From the NCBI GenBank assembly GCA_020746105.1, contig CM036617.1, forward strand, positions 145,693,061 to 145,757,060: a stretch of DNA of 64,000 nt, read 5' to 3'. The DNA is from Trogon surrucura. Its lineage: Eukaryota > Chordata > Aves > Trogoniformes > Trogonidae. The position numbers were made by a program, and so were the translations under genes. Each line of letters starts with the position of its first letter. Position 1 is the first letter of the stretch. The notes below the pieces were generated by a model. It had not been told where the DNA came from, did no database searches, and saw only the letters and a list, made by a program, of their open reading frames with translations. Positions 47,676 to 62,043 of this stretch are shown piece after piece.

Positions 47676-50600
47676 CATAGCCAGATGGGAGAGCAACAGC
47701 CTGGAGTCACACACAAACACTTCAGTGGGAACAAATAATTAACCTAATGCAGTGGCCTGGCTGCTCTTCCTCCCCCCTCCAGACACTTCAGCCCTGACCA
47801 CATCTCACTCTGACTACTTCAACATATCGCTTTAAAACTTTAACGTGTAAGACCTGCGGAATGAGCCCCCGGAGCGTGGAGTTTAGTGCCTTGCTAAAGT
47901 AATAAGCACTGTAAGTAATGCTAAAAAACAGATGATATGACATGCCCTTCCTCTGACCTATGGAACACATAAACTGAAAATTTAAGTGCATGATTTGCCA
48001 CTGTTGCTGAACAGGGAAGAAGGAAAGGATTTGTTGAAATTCCTGCAGGACCAACACATGTGAAATAGGAAAAAATAGCAAAGAATATTTTCTCATAATG
48101 CTATACTACTAGTTTATTCTAGCTATAAAGAAAGAAATGGAGACAAAACACTGAACTGTCCACATTTAGTTTCACAGTGGAACAAAAAAGAAAGCTTTAG
48201 GTTCCTCATCAAATGTTATTAACTCTTTCACTCAAGAGGGAAAACAGAACAGTAGATTCCAGAGTTGTCCCAAATAAGTCACTGGGTTAAATGTGACTAG
48301 GCAGAGAGCCTAGCCCTTCCTGTCTAAGAATATGGTTACTTTTTTTTTCTGTTGTTGTCACCAGTTTAAGGTTTTATTGATTATTTTTGTGAGATATTTT
48401 GCCAGTTCAGTAATGACTAGATCAATTCCCTCTGGCTCACCAAACAGCCAAACAAACGCTGGTGCCAGCACAAGAGAGGTGGCAGGCACGAGTGGTGAGG
48501 AAAGGGTAAAACCTGCTTTTCTGGGCAGTAGTACAGATTCATGTCATCTTTAAATCACTATCTAACCATGCCCTACTTTGCCTCTTTACATTGTTTGACA
48601 TTGCAAGGGCCCCCTGGAGGAAAAAAAGTGAGTTAAGTCATCCACATGACACTTTGGATAGCAGCTTGCTATAAGAAAACAAATTCAAGATTTTGGTAAC
48701 TATTGCTGAAATGGGAGCGGGGGGTACATAATAATTGAACAGCTGAAATGTAAGGGTAAGAAAATCTACCCTGTATGGTTAAAATGGGAACATGCACAGC
48801 TGAACTTTAAGAAAAGAGGGAAGAGAGAAGAAAAGTTACAGAGAGTTTAGAAAAGGATTAGAGCAAATTTTTTATTCCTGAACCAGGATCAAGGGGCTAT
48901 GCTTGTCCTGCCAGTGCCTTCTGTGAAGAATATACACTAGTGCACCTTCTTTGGATGGGATCCTTCTCTCTCCTTATGAGCATTCCGCAATAAATTATCA
49001 TAGTAATATTTGTAATTAAATAGAGAGGAAAATGCCACTTTCTTATTTGCAAGATCTTTTAAAGATCTTACAAGATGCTTTTAAAGGCAAATGGAACAAT
49101 TTATCACGTGTTACAGCAGCTCTCCTAGGGCCTCATTTAGATCAGGCCTCCTTTTGTTCTAAGTGTTAAAAGCACAGAGTATTTAATCCCCTCCCTGTAG
49201 CAACTGCAACCTAAATAGACAAGGCAGGTGCAGGACAGCAGAAGAAAGGAGATTAGTCCCTCTTCCTATTCTTTGTTATTTACTTATTGCTTGATCCAGA
49301 AATGGAGGATTGAGGCATGGAGATGTGAAAAGATGTCCCCAAGGTCACATGGGAAGTCTTCTGGTGACAGGTCACAGTTTCAAAGTTCAACTCTAGTTCG
49401 GCAACGTTGGCGTTTTTGATGAAGCACAGTTTTTCAGAAAAACAAACCCTAGTGTTAAGGGACACAGTCTAAATAAATTTGCCTGGTAACCTTCATACAA
49501 TTACAACATATTTTTTGTGTGTATACTGTAATCACAGTTAACTTTTGGTTTGTATACAAAGTGTGTAATTAAGGAAGTCTGAGATGTTTCACTCCTTGCA
49601 TCTGTCTCACTGTCTTCCCAAAACACATGAAAGTAGGCGGGATTTCCCTGCTGTTTCTTTTTGTCAAAACTGCAGTTAAACCTGATGAGACACAGATATC
49701 TCACATGAAAAACTCTGTTAATGGAACTCTTTCTCGTAGCAAAATGTTAATGGTCTGATGGCCATGGTCTGGTGATGGCTGTAGTCCCAAGGTAGTAAAC
49801 ATTGTGAAGATAATAATCTGGGAAGGGAAAAGAACCTATTACACCGCAAGAACTATGATTCTATGATATAGGCCTGGTGGCAGGAGAACATAAGGTAAAA
49901 GGTGATCTTCTGTAACTGTGTTGGATCAGGTCATTGGGCTGTGGGATGAATATGCTCTAAGTGTTATTTCACATGGCTGCAGTGAAGGAAAAATAATCAG
50001 TTGTCCAGCTTTGCAAAATACAGAGAACTAAATTAATCTGCTGGAAATCACAAAGTGCAGACACACAGAATGCTGATAGATGCTGAATTAAAATTCTGGG
50101 CCACCTATATTTTAATTCTCTGTTTATTCATCTGGATTTTCTCTTTGAAGGGAAAATGCATCACACAGTAAAGAAAACTCATCTTGGTGTGGTAGTTTTG
50201 CAAGTTTCTTTTACCCTTGTTTTATTTGAAGGAATGGTTCCTTATTTTTGGCAGTGGGCCTAGTTTCTGTTTAATTTTTGCTTAAAGTTTATACAGTGTT
50301 ATACAGATAACACATTCATAATAGTTAAATTCTTTATAATGTAGTTAATAATAAAAAAATCCCAAAAAACAAATACACATCACATGCATGGGTGCACAAG
50401 TTTGGACAGCGATCACCTGCAGTTGAAGTTCCTAGTATTGGTGGAAGAGGTCACAGGATGGAACCATTTTCCTCTTTAAATGAAACTTTCTTATTAACTC
50501 ATCATCCTAGCCTGCATTTTCAGAATAATCTTGGTTTACCCTCTATTTTGAGGCACTTGTGTTTGTAGTTACCCCCAGTATCTTCAACTAGCTTGCACAA

Positions 50601-53125
50601 GCCTGCAGAGGCTGGACAAGAGAGCGTGTCTGGGGGCCATGGTAAGGAAACAATTGGGGCTTCTTCCTGCAAACCTGCGTCATGGTGAGGTGGAGTCGGT
50701 GTTTCCGTGTTTGGGACCAGAGTGCAAAAGGAGGGAAATGTGATCATCTCATTTAATGAATTTCTTTGATGTCAGAGGAAACAAACGGTTATAAAATCTT
50801 GCAGTCAGATAAGCGATAGCATTCAGTTTGTAAAAACTAAACTGCATTGATAGCTCTGGCTCGTTAAAAAGTTCAGGAGAAACAGCAGCTGTTAAATAAA
50901 GTGAATAAGACAGAAATGGAGTCGTACAGTCCTTATATGATACACATATCTGGTTGTGGCAAAGGACCTGTCTTAGGAAGTACCTCCCCTCCCTCGTGTG
51001 TCCTGAGTGTCTCTTCATATCGTTGCCCTGTGCTTCCCTCTTCTGACAGTGTAACTGTTGGGAATGCCATCATCTGGGTGACATATAAACTTAAAGAAAA
51101 AGGAAAAAGGAATGACCATCCTAAACCATTTCTGAGAAAGATCCCTTCTAATTTAATCTTCAAATTATCAAAGAAATATTTGGAAATATTTCCCCCTCCA
51201 GTTTGTACACCATCCGTGGATAAATACAAGTCTGTCTTCCACAAGGACTGTGCCCCAAATGGAAGCAAAAATGTATTTTTTGACATTTTTTGACAGTGAT
51301 TTTTATCAGTAGATGAATTTCTGTACAATAAGGATAATTTCTTTACTCCAAATGGGTTAACTGTTCAGAAAATGTAGTAATCCGGAGATTGTTGTGTATG
51401 GATTTCATTCAACGTATGTCTGAAGAAGTGAGTATGGTTTTATCAGCCTAACACATCTCCAGACACACGAATGCACGGCCATGCTTATGCTGAAGAGTTT
51501 TCTGCATTAGTGTTATCAAACCCTGTAATGGCATACTGTAGCATATCTGCCTGAAGAGTGGCATGTGCCACCACAATTTATCTGGGTACAAAGATTTTTA
51601 GAGTAGTGCTATGTAGTATAATGTATTATATTGCGGTAGGTTTTTCAGTAGTGCTTCATGTAGAAATACATATAATCTCTTATGACTTCTGAAGTAGTTC
51701 CACAATGGCAGGACTTACTAACTCTTTAGGAGAGGATTCCAGGTTTCCTCATGTGCATGTCATACTTGGAAGAGGTACTGTACTATTTGGGTCCCCCATA
51801 TCTGGACATTGCTTACACTGAGTTTTACTGAAGAACAGGTTCATCTCTACCAATCCCTTCCACCCAGACATTCACTAACATGATCTCACAATTTACCTTG
51901 TTAAAAATGACTGTAATTCTGCAGACACACCAAACGTGGTTTTGCCTGTTTTAAAGGAACACAATTCTGCCTGCACCCCCTAGTACAGTCAAAGGCTTCC
52001 AGGCACTGCCTTTGAAGCTGACTGTTGATGTTGAGGGTCAAGGTTGATCGACCACCCTCCTTTTGTGGAAGTGTCCATTGATATCTTAACTAACCTTTGC
52101 CATGTTGCACTCTGGACCCATACTGCTCTACAGTTCACAGAGCAAGCTTCGTGGAAAATACTGTGAACACAACTGAGCTTGCAGTGAGCATTATTTAACA
52201 TTTTTCCCAGTACTGAGGAATGTCTGGCTCCATTGCTACAGCCAACTCCCGTGTGAAGGCTAGGGAGGACACACTTTGCACTGAACCCAACTGGTGGTAG
52301 AGAATTGTTGGTGGAAGCTGGCGGAAAACAATCAGGCGATGTCAGGGAGCATCCTACCCTTAGTGGTGTTAGCTTTATGAGGAGGGGGAAGAGAACTGTT
52401 GGCAGATGCAGTGTGTCAGGGTGTATTTGAATGCTGAGGAGACTCCTGGAGCGTCCTCAGTCAATAGCACTCTCTGTCAGACTTAGTCATGAATGTTTGC
52501 AAGTATCTATGCCAGGGTGATCTCACTGAAATATTTTCTGTATTTCAAATTAAGGAGTTTCCAGAATCTGAAAATAAAACTCATTGCCTTCAAAAACCAC
52601 ACAGGTTGGCATGCTGAGAAGAAGAGCTATCCTGTGAGTCAAAGGATCCCCTCTGCACTGCGGGAACGGGCACGTCTCAAAGTGCTGCCCCTTACCCCTG
52701 CTCATCCCTTGCTTTGATGCTTCTCTGACCTCTTCCTGAGTCAGTTCAGCTCATCAAATCAGCTGAACACTGTCACTTTTCTTTCCATGAAGGAGTTTTC
52801 TGTTCATTAGCCAGCTGCCTGGGTTCAGTGAAATGCCCAGCAAACATCAGACAGCTCAAGAAGGGCCAGGAAGAACAGGTGCAAAGAGAGTCCCTTCTCT
52901 TTGTTGTGGCTGAGAAACACTAAATCAGCTCCCTGCCTCTCTTGGAACTTCAGCCTAAATTAAGCTTCTGCTCTGAGCTGGCTTCTAGAGAAGCTTACAT
53001 TTCCGCAGACTGCAGAAGGAGCTGGGGATTGGGATTTGCTTCACTCGGCTAAATTTAGTCTATGTGAATACCTCTTGCTGAACCAAGTGCTGTAGTTCCA
53101 GCATTTGTTATTAATAGTAACTCAT
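47676..53125. other. LDHB upstream flank, unique sequence
   Basis: About 5.4 kb with no supported exon or RNA gene. A scrap 'actatgattctatgat' at 49,852 may be the last trace of a CR1 tail. Confidence 0.6.
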
Positions 53126-53711
53126 TGTCCTGGTTTCAACTGGGACAGAGTTAATTTTCTTCCCAGTACAGTGCTGCATTTTGGGTTTAGTGTGAGAATA
53201 ATGTTGATAACACACTGATATTTTAGTTGTTGCTAAACTGTGTTTATCCAAAACCAATGATTTTTTCCATTTCCCATGCTCTACCAGTGAGTAGGTGCAG
53301 AAGAAGCTGGGTGGGAGCATGGCCAGGAGAGCTGACCCAAACTAGCCAAAGGGATACTCCATACCATAAGACATCAGGTTCAGTATATAAACTCGGGGAA
53401 TCGGCCAGGAAGGGCTGATCACTGACTGGGGACTGGCTGGGCATCAGTCAGCAGGTGGTGAGCAACTGCATGGTGTAGCACTTGTCTTGGGGTTTCTTTT
53501 TGTTGTTGTTGTTATTTTCTTTATTACTATTATTATTGTATTTTATTTTGCTTATTTGTATTTTATTTTGTTCTTATCTCAATCCACGGGTTTTACCTTT
53601 TATTTTTCTTTCTGGTTCTCTTCCTCATCCCACTGGAGGGGGATGCAGGTGGGGAGGAGCGAGCAAGTGGCTGCGTGGTGCTTAGTTGCCAGGTGGGGTT
53701 ACACCACAGCA
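53126..53711 (+). mobile_element. Solo LTR, ERVL type
   Basis: 586 bp starting TGTCCTGGTTTCAACTGGG and ending CCACAGCA, with TATA box tatataa at 53,384-53,390 and a T-rich ATT/GTT-repeat stretch at 53,500-53,580. Flanks ctcat (53,121-53,125) and ttcat (53,712-53,716) look like a 5-bp target-site duplication with one change, the size made by ERVL elements. It matches the widespread neoavian ERVL LTR type that I know from songbird genomes. No internal viral sequence, so it is a solo LTR from recombination. Confidence 0.88.
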
Positions 53712-56700
53712 TTCATGCATGTAAACTATTGTAAATTGTCTTGAATAGCATAATCAGCTCCAGCAGCGATATTAGCTAATACTGCTGATAAGCACAACAC
53801 TTCTTTTCCTTGGCATGTGCCAGAGATTTACTGTGAGCATCTAGCTTGTGCTCTTGAAACCTCCATGTAAACCTATTAGCTAGTTCTGAGACCCATGCCT
53901 GTGGACAGCAGGAGATTTGTTAGGTTCAGAAAGCCACAAGCTGCCTTAATTTGTTGATTTGGTTTTTAGCCCCTTAAGAAAAGTAAGCAGAAATTTAGCC
54001 TGCCTGGATTTTAGTTTTATTAATCAGAACTTGGAACAGTAATTAAAATTAATATATTTAACAGGGTACATGTTAGACGGCAGGTGCTTTCTGCTTACAA
54101 AGGCGCAACTAGAAGTGGTTTGTTTTGAAAGTTTAAAAAAAATAGGGAAGCATTTGGCATGAAACCATTCTGAAAGCAGGGAAAAACTGTCTTTTGTGTG
54201 ACCATGGGTTGTCTTATTCCTTTATAAATTTACTGTGACTGCTCTGCCGGCTCAGACTGATTCTATGCCTGAAAAATGGAGGCCCTTATCCTAGCTGTTT
54301 TGAAAGTTCGTAGAACTGAAGACAAAAGGTTAATGAATATTATGTGATACTTATCCACACACTCATTTTTTCCAAATCATCTCTTTAGTTGCAGATTGGC
54401 ATGCTACTCCTTGCTGTCTCTCCTGACTGTCGTATTTATTTATATCTACATCACAGAGTAGATTAACAAGTCCTAAAAACCATGTTGTGTCCTAAATTTA
54501 TTGTTTACTTTTCCTTGGTACAGCTGATGGGCCTTGTAGTCACTCACTTTTGCAAACCTATTCCCAACTGAAATTATTAAATATGTGATGCTGCTTAATG
54601 CATTCCAGATTGTTGTACCTGCCTGTATTATTTCACAAATGATGTTCGCAAATGAACTATACTTGCAGGTGTTGTATCTACTTGAGGATGTGCTTATCCT
54701 TCAAATCAAACAAACACACAAAAGTGATTACATTCCACTTCCTCTTTAGTTGTTTCATCATTGTACAAAACATAATTAAATTGCCTTGTCATATGGTAAG
54801 AAGTATACTAAGAGGGCATTTACAGTCCCACATCCCTGATAATAAAGGAGCTCGACATCTGTCCCTGTTTGTACAAGGTAATTGTTTGCTGTCGTGAGTT
54901 CTAAATAGCAACCGAATGAGCTGTATAAACATGGATGATTATCTTCATCAATTGCTCATTGCTGTTACTCTTTGCCCTAACTTCTGCTAGTTCTACCCGT
55001 GCTAAGACTTCATCATTGCCAGAAAGGATTTGGCAGCACAGTTAGATTGTGACAGTGTGCCAGCCAGTTCTCTTGGGGGAGACTCATCTTGTTGAGCAGG
55101 ATCCTCATTTTGGGACAGTTTATGTCACCTCTGCCTGTAAAACATGCCGTATCAAACAAACCACCTTTGATATCAGTGTGTGTGTGGATATACCTAGATA
55201 TAGTTATAGTGTAGCTAAACTATATTATTCCATATAGAAAACACTGCTGGTACAGTGTAGTATTCTGACGAGCTTCATATTGATGTTAATGTAGCAGCAG
55301 CACTACTAAGAACAGACCAGGGCTCTGCCTTATTTTTGGTATAGTAAATGACAAAAAAAATTTACAGTTCGTGACTTCTGGATGACTTCCTAGTTGTCTT
55401 TTAATGTACCATTTGTGAAGTGGAACATTATCTAAATATCAGTTGTAAGATTTAGGTATTAAAGGCATGCAGAAAAAGTATGCAGAAAGAGCCCAGCCTT
55501 CTTCCACTTGTTTCTGCTATTAAAAATGCCTGTGGGCACAGGGCTTGGGCAACCATAGCTTCCATGGATGGCTGATCAGCAAAGAAAAGCACCTCATTGA
55601 AGGATCTGTCTGACGTGGGGCTAACACCCTGATTTTGAAACCTGACATGACAGAGGTCGTCCTGGGCTCACTTAGTAGTGAACTGTTGACATAGGGAATT
55701 TAATTGGAGAAAACACAGATCCTTACAGACCTTGATGGCAGAATATCAGCACCTGACACTTGATCCTGAGGACAGTTTGACTAATCCCAAAATATAGGCT
55801 AAGAGGATAAAGTGCCATAGGGGTGCATACCTCTCACTAGGATTGCAAATGGTTCTGGTCAGCTATCTTAGAAATTGTCTCAGTGGGGAAATGTAGGGGA
55901 GATGAATGCACACTTTGATGGTGGGCTTTTTCTCACCTACCTTGAGAAAAACAAAACACAGGCTTGTAGTTGTCTACTCATCTTACAGTGAAAGGAAAAA
56001 GAGAAGTTATTTTGATTCATCTGTTCTAATCCAGATGTCCATTATGGAGAAAAGTGCATTGAATCCCAAAACTGTATTTTTCCTTCCCTTCGCTCTGAAA
56101 GTGGGCTGAGTCATTGCAGGGAAAAGAAAAAGAGTAATTTTCAGTCCGATCAGTGACATGAGAAAAGTGGGTAGGGACTTGGAGCACAGGAAAAGGGGGA
56201 GGTGGGGATCACTGTTTCGGTGCTAACACTTCTTAGGTCAGCATAAGCCAGTCATGAAACTGCACCTTCAGAACAAGGTGACGGTCATTCGATCCAGCTG
56301 AGCGCCAGGCTGCAGGGCACGATGGGCATGTGCTCCTGTTGTGCCCCTGCCAGTTTCAAGGGAGATTTATTTTAGCCAAAGCAGCTGCCAAGGTCAAGTG
56401 ACTGCCTGGGTATTTATAGCAGCAGACAGCGCCATTAAACAGCGTTCAGTGCCCAGACTAACTAAGGAAAATGAGCAGGTCTAGGAACACCATCTCCAGG
56501 TCAGGTTCCCTCTGCTGCTAGTGTGCTGGAAGCCTGATTTACAGCTATATTGAATTCTGTCATGATCTCGTTAGTGCACATAAAAAAATGAAATCAGATT
56601 GGGTTACCGCATGAATGAAACACAGTGGACTCCTGCAAGGAGTGCTCTGTAAATCTGGGATTGGCCAGAGAGAACTGATGGCATTTCAGGATGCAAAACA

Positions 56701-59700
56701 GCACTACCATCACAGAAATAGAAGAAGAGAAAATCTAAGTGCTTCTGACTATTAAGGGCCTCAGAGGGACAGGGAGTTTTGTGCTATTTAGACCAGTGTG
56801 CTTCTTCACCGATAAAATGTGTTATAAGTTAGCCTTTTGATATTTCAAAAGGTTACGGGCATTTCTATCTCAGACAGCAAGGTAATAGCAACATCTCTTA
56901 AATAAGCAGTTACGAAGTACCTGCATCAGGAACCACTGAGGCTGCCTAATTAAGTAACTAATTATGTCTATATCTCTGATGTTTTCATTGTGCAGCCCTC
57001 ACTGACGCTAGCATAATCCTCACCTATTTCAGGTATCTGGGTCATGGAATTAAGGATGCTTTCCTACTAACAGAGTTTCTTATAAGCCTTTTATTGCTGC
57101 CACTCCTGTTCTGATTGTGCAGTCTCCTGATTACTATGATCCCTTTCCAACTGGTCTGAAGATCGAAAAACAAAGTGGAGGTGACCCAGCTTGTACTGAT
57201 TTATAATTTCCTTCAGGTGGAGAATGAAGATCAGAGCCGTACAGTTTGTATGGCTTTCTTGGTATCTGTCTTCGATGACAAATTTTTGGTTCATGCTCTG
57301 GAGGGATAAAATTGTTAGCTAGCTGGCTCAGGGATTGCCAGGGTAATATTTATTCTCCTCATTGGTATCTTTTGCTCTGTGCTCTATTTGGAGCTTTAGC
57401 CTAAAAGTCAAGGGAAACTCTGACTGGAACAAAAAGTGTTACTGCTTTTTTTTGTAGGTTTAAAGGTTTTTTGAGTAGTTCATGGGGAATTTTATGCTCT
57501 GACATCACACAATCTGTTTGGATTTCCAGGCACAATCATAGCACAAGCAATATTATGTCGTGGTATCTGACAGCATATTGCATCTGTCTCTACCCTGACA
57601 ATCTTGGCTGCCCATTTGCTTCAGCACTGTTGCTTTCTCCAAAGTTATATTTCACCCTATTCTCAGTGAAATCTACTCTGTCCTGAATCCCCTATCAGAG
57701 TAATATTTGCGTACTGTGTATACCCAGCTCCAAAGTATTTGTAATGATCATATCTCAGCTGATAATTTATTTTCATGGTCTTTTTGATTATCCAGTTACT
57801 CTTTTGACCATGGTGCAGGTCTTTCTTTCAATCACTATCTCAGTCTCTATATGAAAGCTCTGTTGTCTGTAATGATACCTGTAGTACCCAGACTTAACTT
57901 CTCTTTGGCTCTGCCTTCACGGTCATCACTTCTCAGCCTGAGAAACCTTAGAAAACCTTACCCAAGCACTGACTGATCTTTCATTTTTCCTCTTGGCTCC
58001 AAATATTTTTCTTAACTTATATAAGTATTCTGAAAATATGGTGGATTTTTTTTTTTTATTTATTGTGTCCATCCACTAGGTGCAGAAGAACATAAACCCA
58101 GAAACCTCTGGTTTAGAGAGTCTGTGATGCAGAGACACAAACTTACATTTGGAGCTTGAGATCTCTTACGGAGGGAATGCAGCATTTTACAGCAAATGTG
58201 TAAGCCCATGGACAGCTCCAGATAGAGTTAGCATCTAGGAGACTGTACAAAAGGAGCTCTAAAGGTTGTGTCAAGGCCCTGGAGTTTATAATTTATATGT
58301 AATTGGATTTACTACCAAATGAGTAAGAAGGCGAGGCTGCTATCATGAAGCAGAATCTCACAATCTCTGAAGAACTTAATCTATAAACAGTCCCGTGAGC
58401 GCCAGCCTCTGTTATTATCTGTTTCCACTGCTTTCAGTCTATAGCAAGACAAATAAATAAATAAGGGAGGCTGGTAATCATGGAATCAGAGCACAGATAA
58501 AGCTGAAAAAGCATACTAGAGTTTGTAGGGGTGTCAAAAGTACCAGAATGACTGAGACAGCAGCGTACAAACACCACCAACAAAATCAAAAATTAGGGGC
58601 TTTATGAGACCCAAGTTAGGAATTGCCACAGAAGAGAACAAGAAAGAAACACCACAAGTGAGACACAGTTCTGCAGCTGCACTTCTTATAAAATGCTTTG
58701 AGACTTGCAGAAAACAAGCAAGCGCTTGCACTGAACAGATTTTTACGGACTGCTGCATTGGGTCAGAGCACTGGGTCGTTTAGTCCAGTGTCCTGATGCT
58801 TGTTGTAGTGAAAGTTGAATACAAGAAGCATGACAAATACAAAGAGAAGTTACTTCTGGTATGTCCTCCTAACTTCCAGAAACCAGTGGTTTAGGGATAG
58901 AGTTTGCTGGCAAATGTGTCATTTGTTGGAATTCACAATGGTAAAATCCTAACAACGCCCTGGGAAGGAGTCCCCAAAGCAACAGCAGCAGTAGGAGGGA
59001 ACAGTGGTTAAACCTTGGGGAGATCTGGCCACGGTTCTTTCAGAAGGAGCTCCAGTACAAAAACCCAGATCTAACCAGACACGTTCAGAGCAATTCACAT
59101 CTGGAGTCCCAGTATGGAAAATGCCTGGTACATTCAATCCAAGCTTATGCCTCAGCACAATAATTTTCAGTTTATGGCTCTGTCTGCTTTGCAATAATTT
59201 TACATTACAGGTAAAGAGAATTATATAAAACATGTTTTTCTGAATTTTTTCTTAACAAGACATCTCCAATAATGCACATTTGGAAGTAACTAATAGACAA
59301 AGCCAAAAGCCCCTCTGTGGTACTGTGAATGGAGGTGCTATCTCAGGCATTTTAAGCTGCTCACTAACACAAACAAGCAATACCACCGCCTGTGTAACCT
59401 CGTCCTTCTGGAAGATAAATCCATCTTTGTCAGCTCACATGACCCCCTGCAAGGACAAAGGTCCTGTTTCTGCAGCTTGGTTGTTTCAAGGGCTTGTAAG
59501 CTTCTTTACCTTGTGTAGCATCTCCACTGGGTTTCAGTTCCATTTACCTCCATGGGATTGCTTGTAAAGTACCCAGCGCTGATATGGGCATCATAAGCTG
59601 GCCAAAACAAGAGTGTCTTTTGACCGCCTGTAGAAGGTGACAATGTGGAGAGGAAATATTAATGTTGGCAGTGCTTATTATAGGTTTTCTTTAAAATGAA

Positions 59701-60321
59701 TACAAAGAAATGTCTTTAACAGATAAAAACCATTTTGTATCTAGTCACACTTACATTCACTTCTTTAAAGCAGTTACAGTATTGTTTAGACAGGTATTTG
59801 CCTTTTTTTCACTGTTAAAATCACTTGTCCCTCCAGCAGAATGTCAGATATTTACATATTACCAGGGGCCATTCATTTAGATACTCTGCCAGTGAGGCAG
59901 AAGTAAGCTCCAAGGCATTTAAGCAAGGAAGTTCAAAAGTAAAAGCAACTGCACAAAGCAGTTGCAAATCCTCCTCAGAGTCTGGATTCACTTAATCCAG
60001 CGAGAGGATTTCAAAGTAGCATCCCAGGAAGGAATAGAAATGATCAATATTGTTAAGGAGAGAGCAGAGAGCACTGTCTGTTCATGTATTGTGTTAGTAA
60101 AACAGAATATCCACAAAGTATTAGTAATCCAGAAATATGTAACCTCAATTATTAAATGCTTACAATTGACTTTTTTTTTTTAATAGGTTGTTCCATGTAC
60201 ACAGCAACCCAGGAACCTTACATTGACTCAGTCCTTTGTGACTGCATCTTTTTCAGGGCAAAATGAGAGCCCATAAAAGACCGTAGCAGAGGAGAAAAAA
60301 AGATCAAGCATGGAATTTGCT
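53712..60321. other. Intergenic, unique sequence
   Basis: About 6.6 kb without a supported gene. KCNJ8, expected upstream of LDHB, has a long single-exon coding block that would be obvious; it is absent. A MEF2-like tatttatag lies at 56,411-56,419. Confidence 0.6.
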
Positions 60322-60398
60322 GTGGCAGGGGGGCTGGAATAGATGATCTTTCAAGGTCTCTTCCAATCCCTAACATTCTGTGATTCTGTGATTCTGTG
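60322..60398 (+). mobile_element. CR1 LINE 3' tail remnant
   Basis: 'gctggaatagatgatctttc', 'aaggtctcttccaatcccta' and three copies of ATTCTGTG. Only the last 77 bp of the element. Confidence 0.9.
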
Positions 60399-62008
60399 AA
60401 TTTGATCAAGTTTAAGTTTCCCTGTACACATAAACCTTCTTCTAGTTAGATCTGCTGGAGTCAGATTTATTTCTTTCCCTGTAGAAAGTGAAAGCTGGGT
60501 AAAAAAAATAGATATATTTTCAGTTTTATTCTTATAAGTTTTGTTTCTTTCTTCACATAGTCACACACAAATTTTTCTATGAAAACAAACAATTGGAGAA
60601 AGGTGAGGTTAAAATTTTACCATAAGCCTTAACTCAGCACACAGTATCTGAAGTGTGTTTGTGTTTCCCCAAAGTCTGTAGTGAGTTTGCTTAGCTATTC
60701 CTCTCTGCTTTGTGAGCAAGGCTTCATACCCAGAAACATCAGCACTTTTTACGCTTGTTGACTCCAGTTATACTGGAGGTAATCTCTGTCTCCAGCACTT
60801 AAGAGAACAGCTGTAAATGCTGTATTTATTGGAGTCAACAACAAGCCAGTGCTGAAGCTGTTAGCCTGAAGCCCTCACTCCTGCAAACAGGGCAGGGTAC
60901 CAGTGCCCTCCCACCAGCCCTCTGGACCGGAGCTGTGGACACACTAACTTCCAGTACTTTCTTCCTCCTCTCCTAGCATGCTTGGTTTATATTCCTTCTT
61001 GTCTCCCAAAAGGTAACACAGCACCAAATCCTGTCATTTTTACAGGCTCTGCCTGTGTGTGTGACTGCTGCTGTTTTCTCCTGGGAACTACTGAGTAACT
61101 CCTGGGCAATTTCAGTAACACACGAGAGGAGATGAGTTCTCAAACCCACAAACTTTCTACATGCTCAGCAACAGAAAGCCAGGAGAGGAGAGAATTTTTT
61201 TCATTTTTTCCTAAGTGGAAAGTTCATGAGCATACTTTTTTCCTAGATATTAAAGAATCCATATGACAGAGACATTTTGGAAAACAGACAATTCTTTCTG
61301 CAGCCCGTAGCATCAGAAAAAGCTGGAATGAAAGAATCTGCAGATTATGTCACTCATGTCACCACAGGACAGCAATGGTGCCATTACAGGAATGGGACAA
61401 AGCGTAGGTGTAGGCCAGCACATACACACCAGCGAAATCATGCGGTGGACACACAAACTGCGTGGCTGGGAAAGACAAAGGAGACTGTGAAAAAAAAAAG
61501 TAAATACTATTTTGTTAATTAGTTAAAAATAACATTGCCCACACAGCTTGTTTTCTTTGTTCATTAGCCAGGGCAGGGCTCTGATAAAACAGGACAGGCA
61601 GTTGTGTAATGTCGGTGCTGCACGGAAGGGTGGTCAGGGCAATGGTAAAACAAAGCCTTGAGGACAAGAACCAAGAGGTAAAGCTGATTTGTGAAGACGC
61701 ATCACCAATTAGTGCAACCAGCAGCAGAGGCTGGAGACCAAGTGAGTCTGAAAGAGAAATACTAGCACTCTAGGAGAAATGAGGCCAAAGGAACTGGCAA
61801 CAAGGGTTGTGCTTCCAGTGCTGGCGTGCATGCCCATAAAGACGATTGCTCACTGGGCTGGGTTCCTGCAGAATTCAGTGTCCCCTCCCAGACACCTTCC
61901 TCCTAGCTGCTCCCTCTGCCAGCCTACACTCTCCACTGGTTAAGCTAGCACATCTCTTTTTTTCACACTAAGCCAAATCATCTTTTGTTTCTGCCTGTCA
62001 AACCCATT

Positions 62009-62010
<2 letters not shown>

Positions 62011-62041
<31 letters not shown>
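62011..62041. repeat. Poly-T tract (31 T)
   Basis: Uninterrupted run of 31 T, preceded by 'aaacccattcc' and followed by 'gcatctgctgg'. No recognisable retrocopy lies next to it. Confidence 0.95.

Positions 62042-62043
<2 letters not shown>

Noticed and set aside
53500-53580. ATT/GTT-rich simple repeat as a separate microsatellite
   Set aside because: It lies within the ERVL-type LTR, whose family normally carries such a stretch.
57091-57294. Minus-strand 67-codon frame rich in charged residues
   Set aside because: No recognisable domain, flanking splice signals or neighbours; unsupported.
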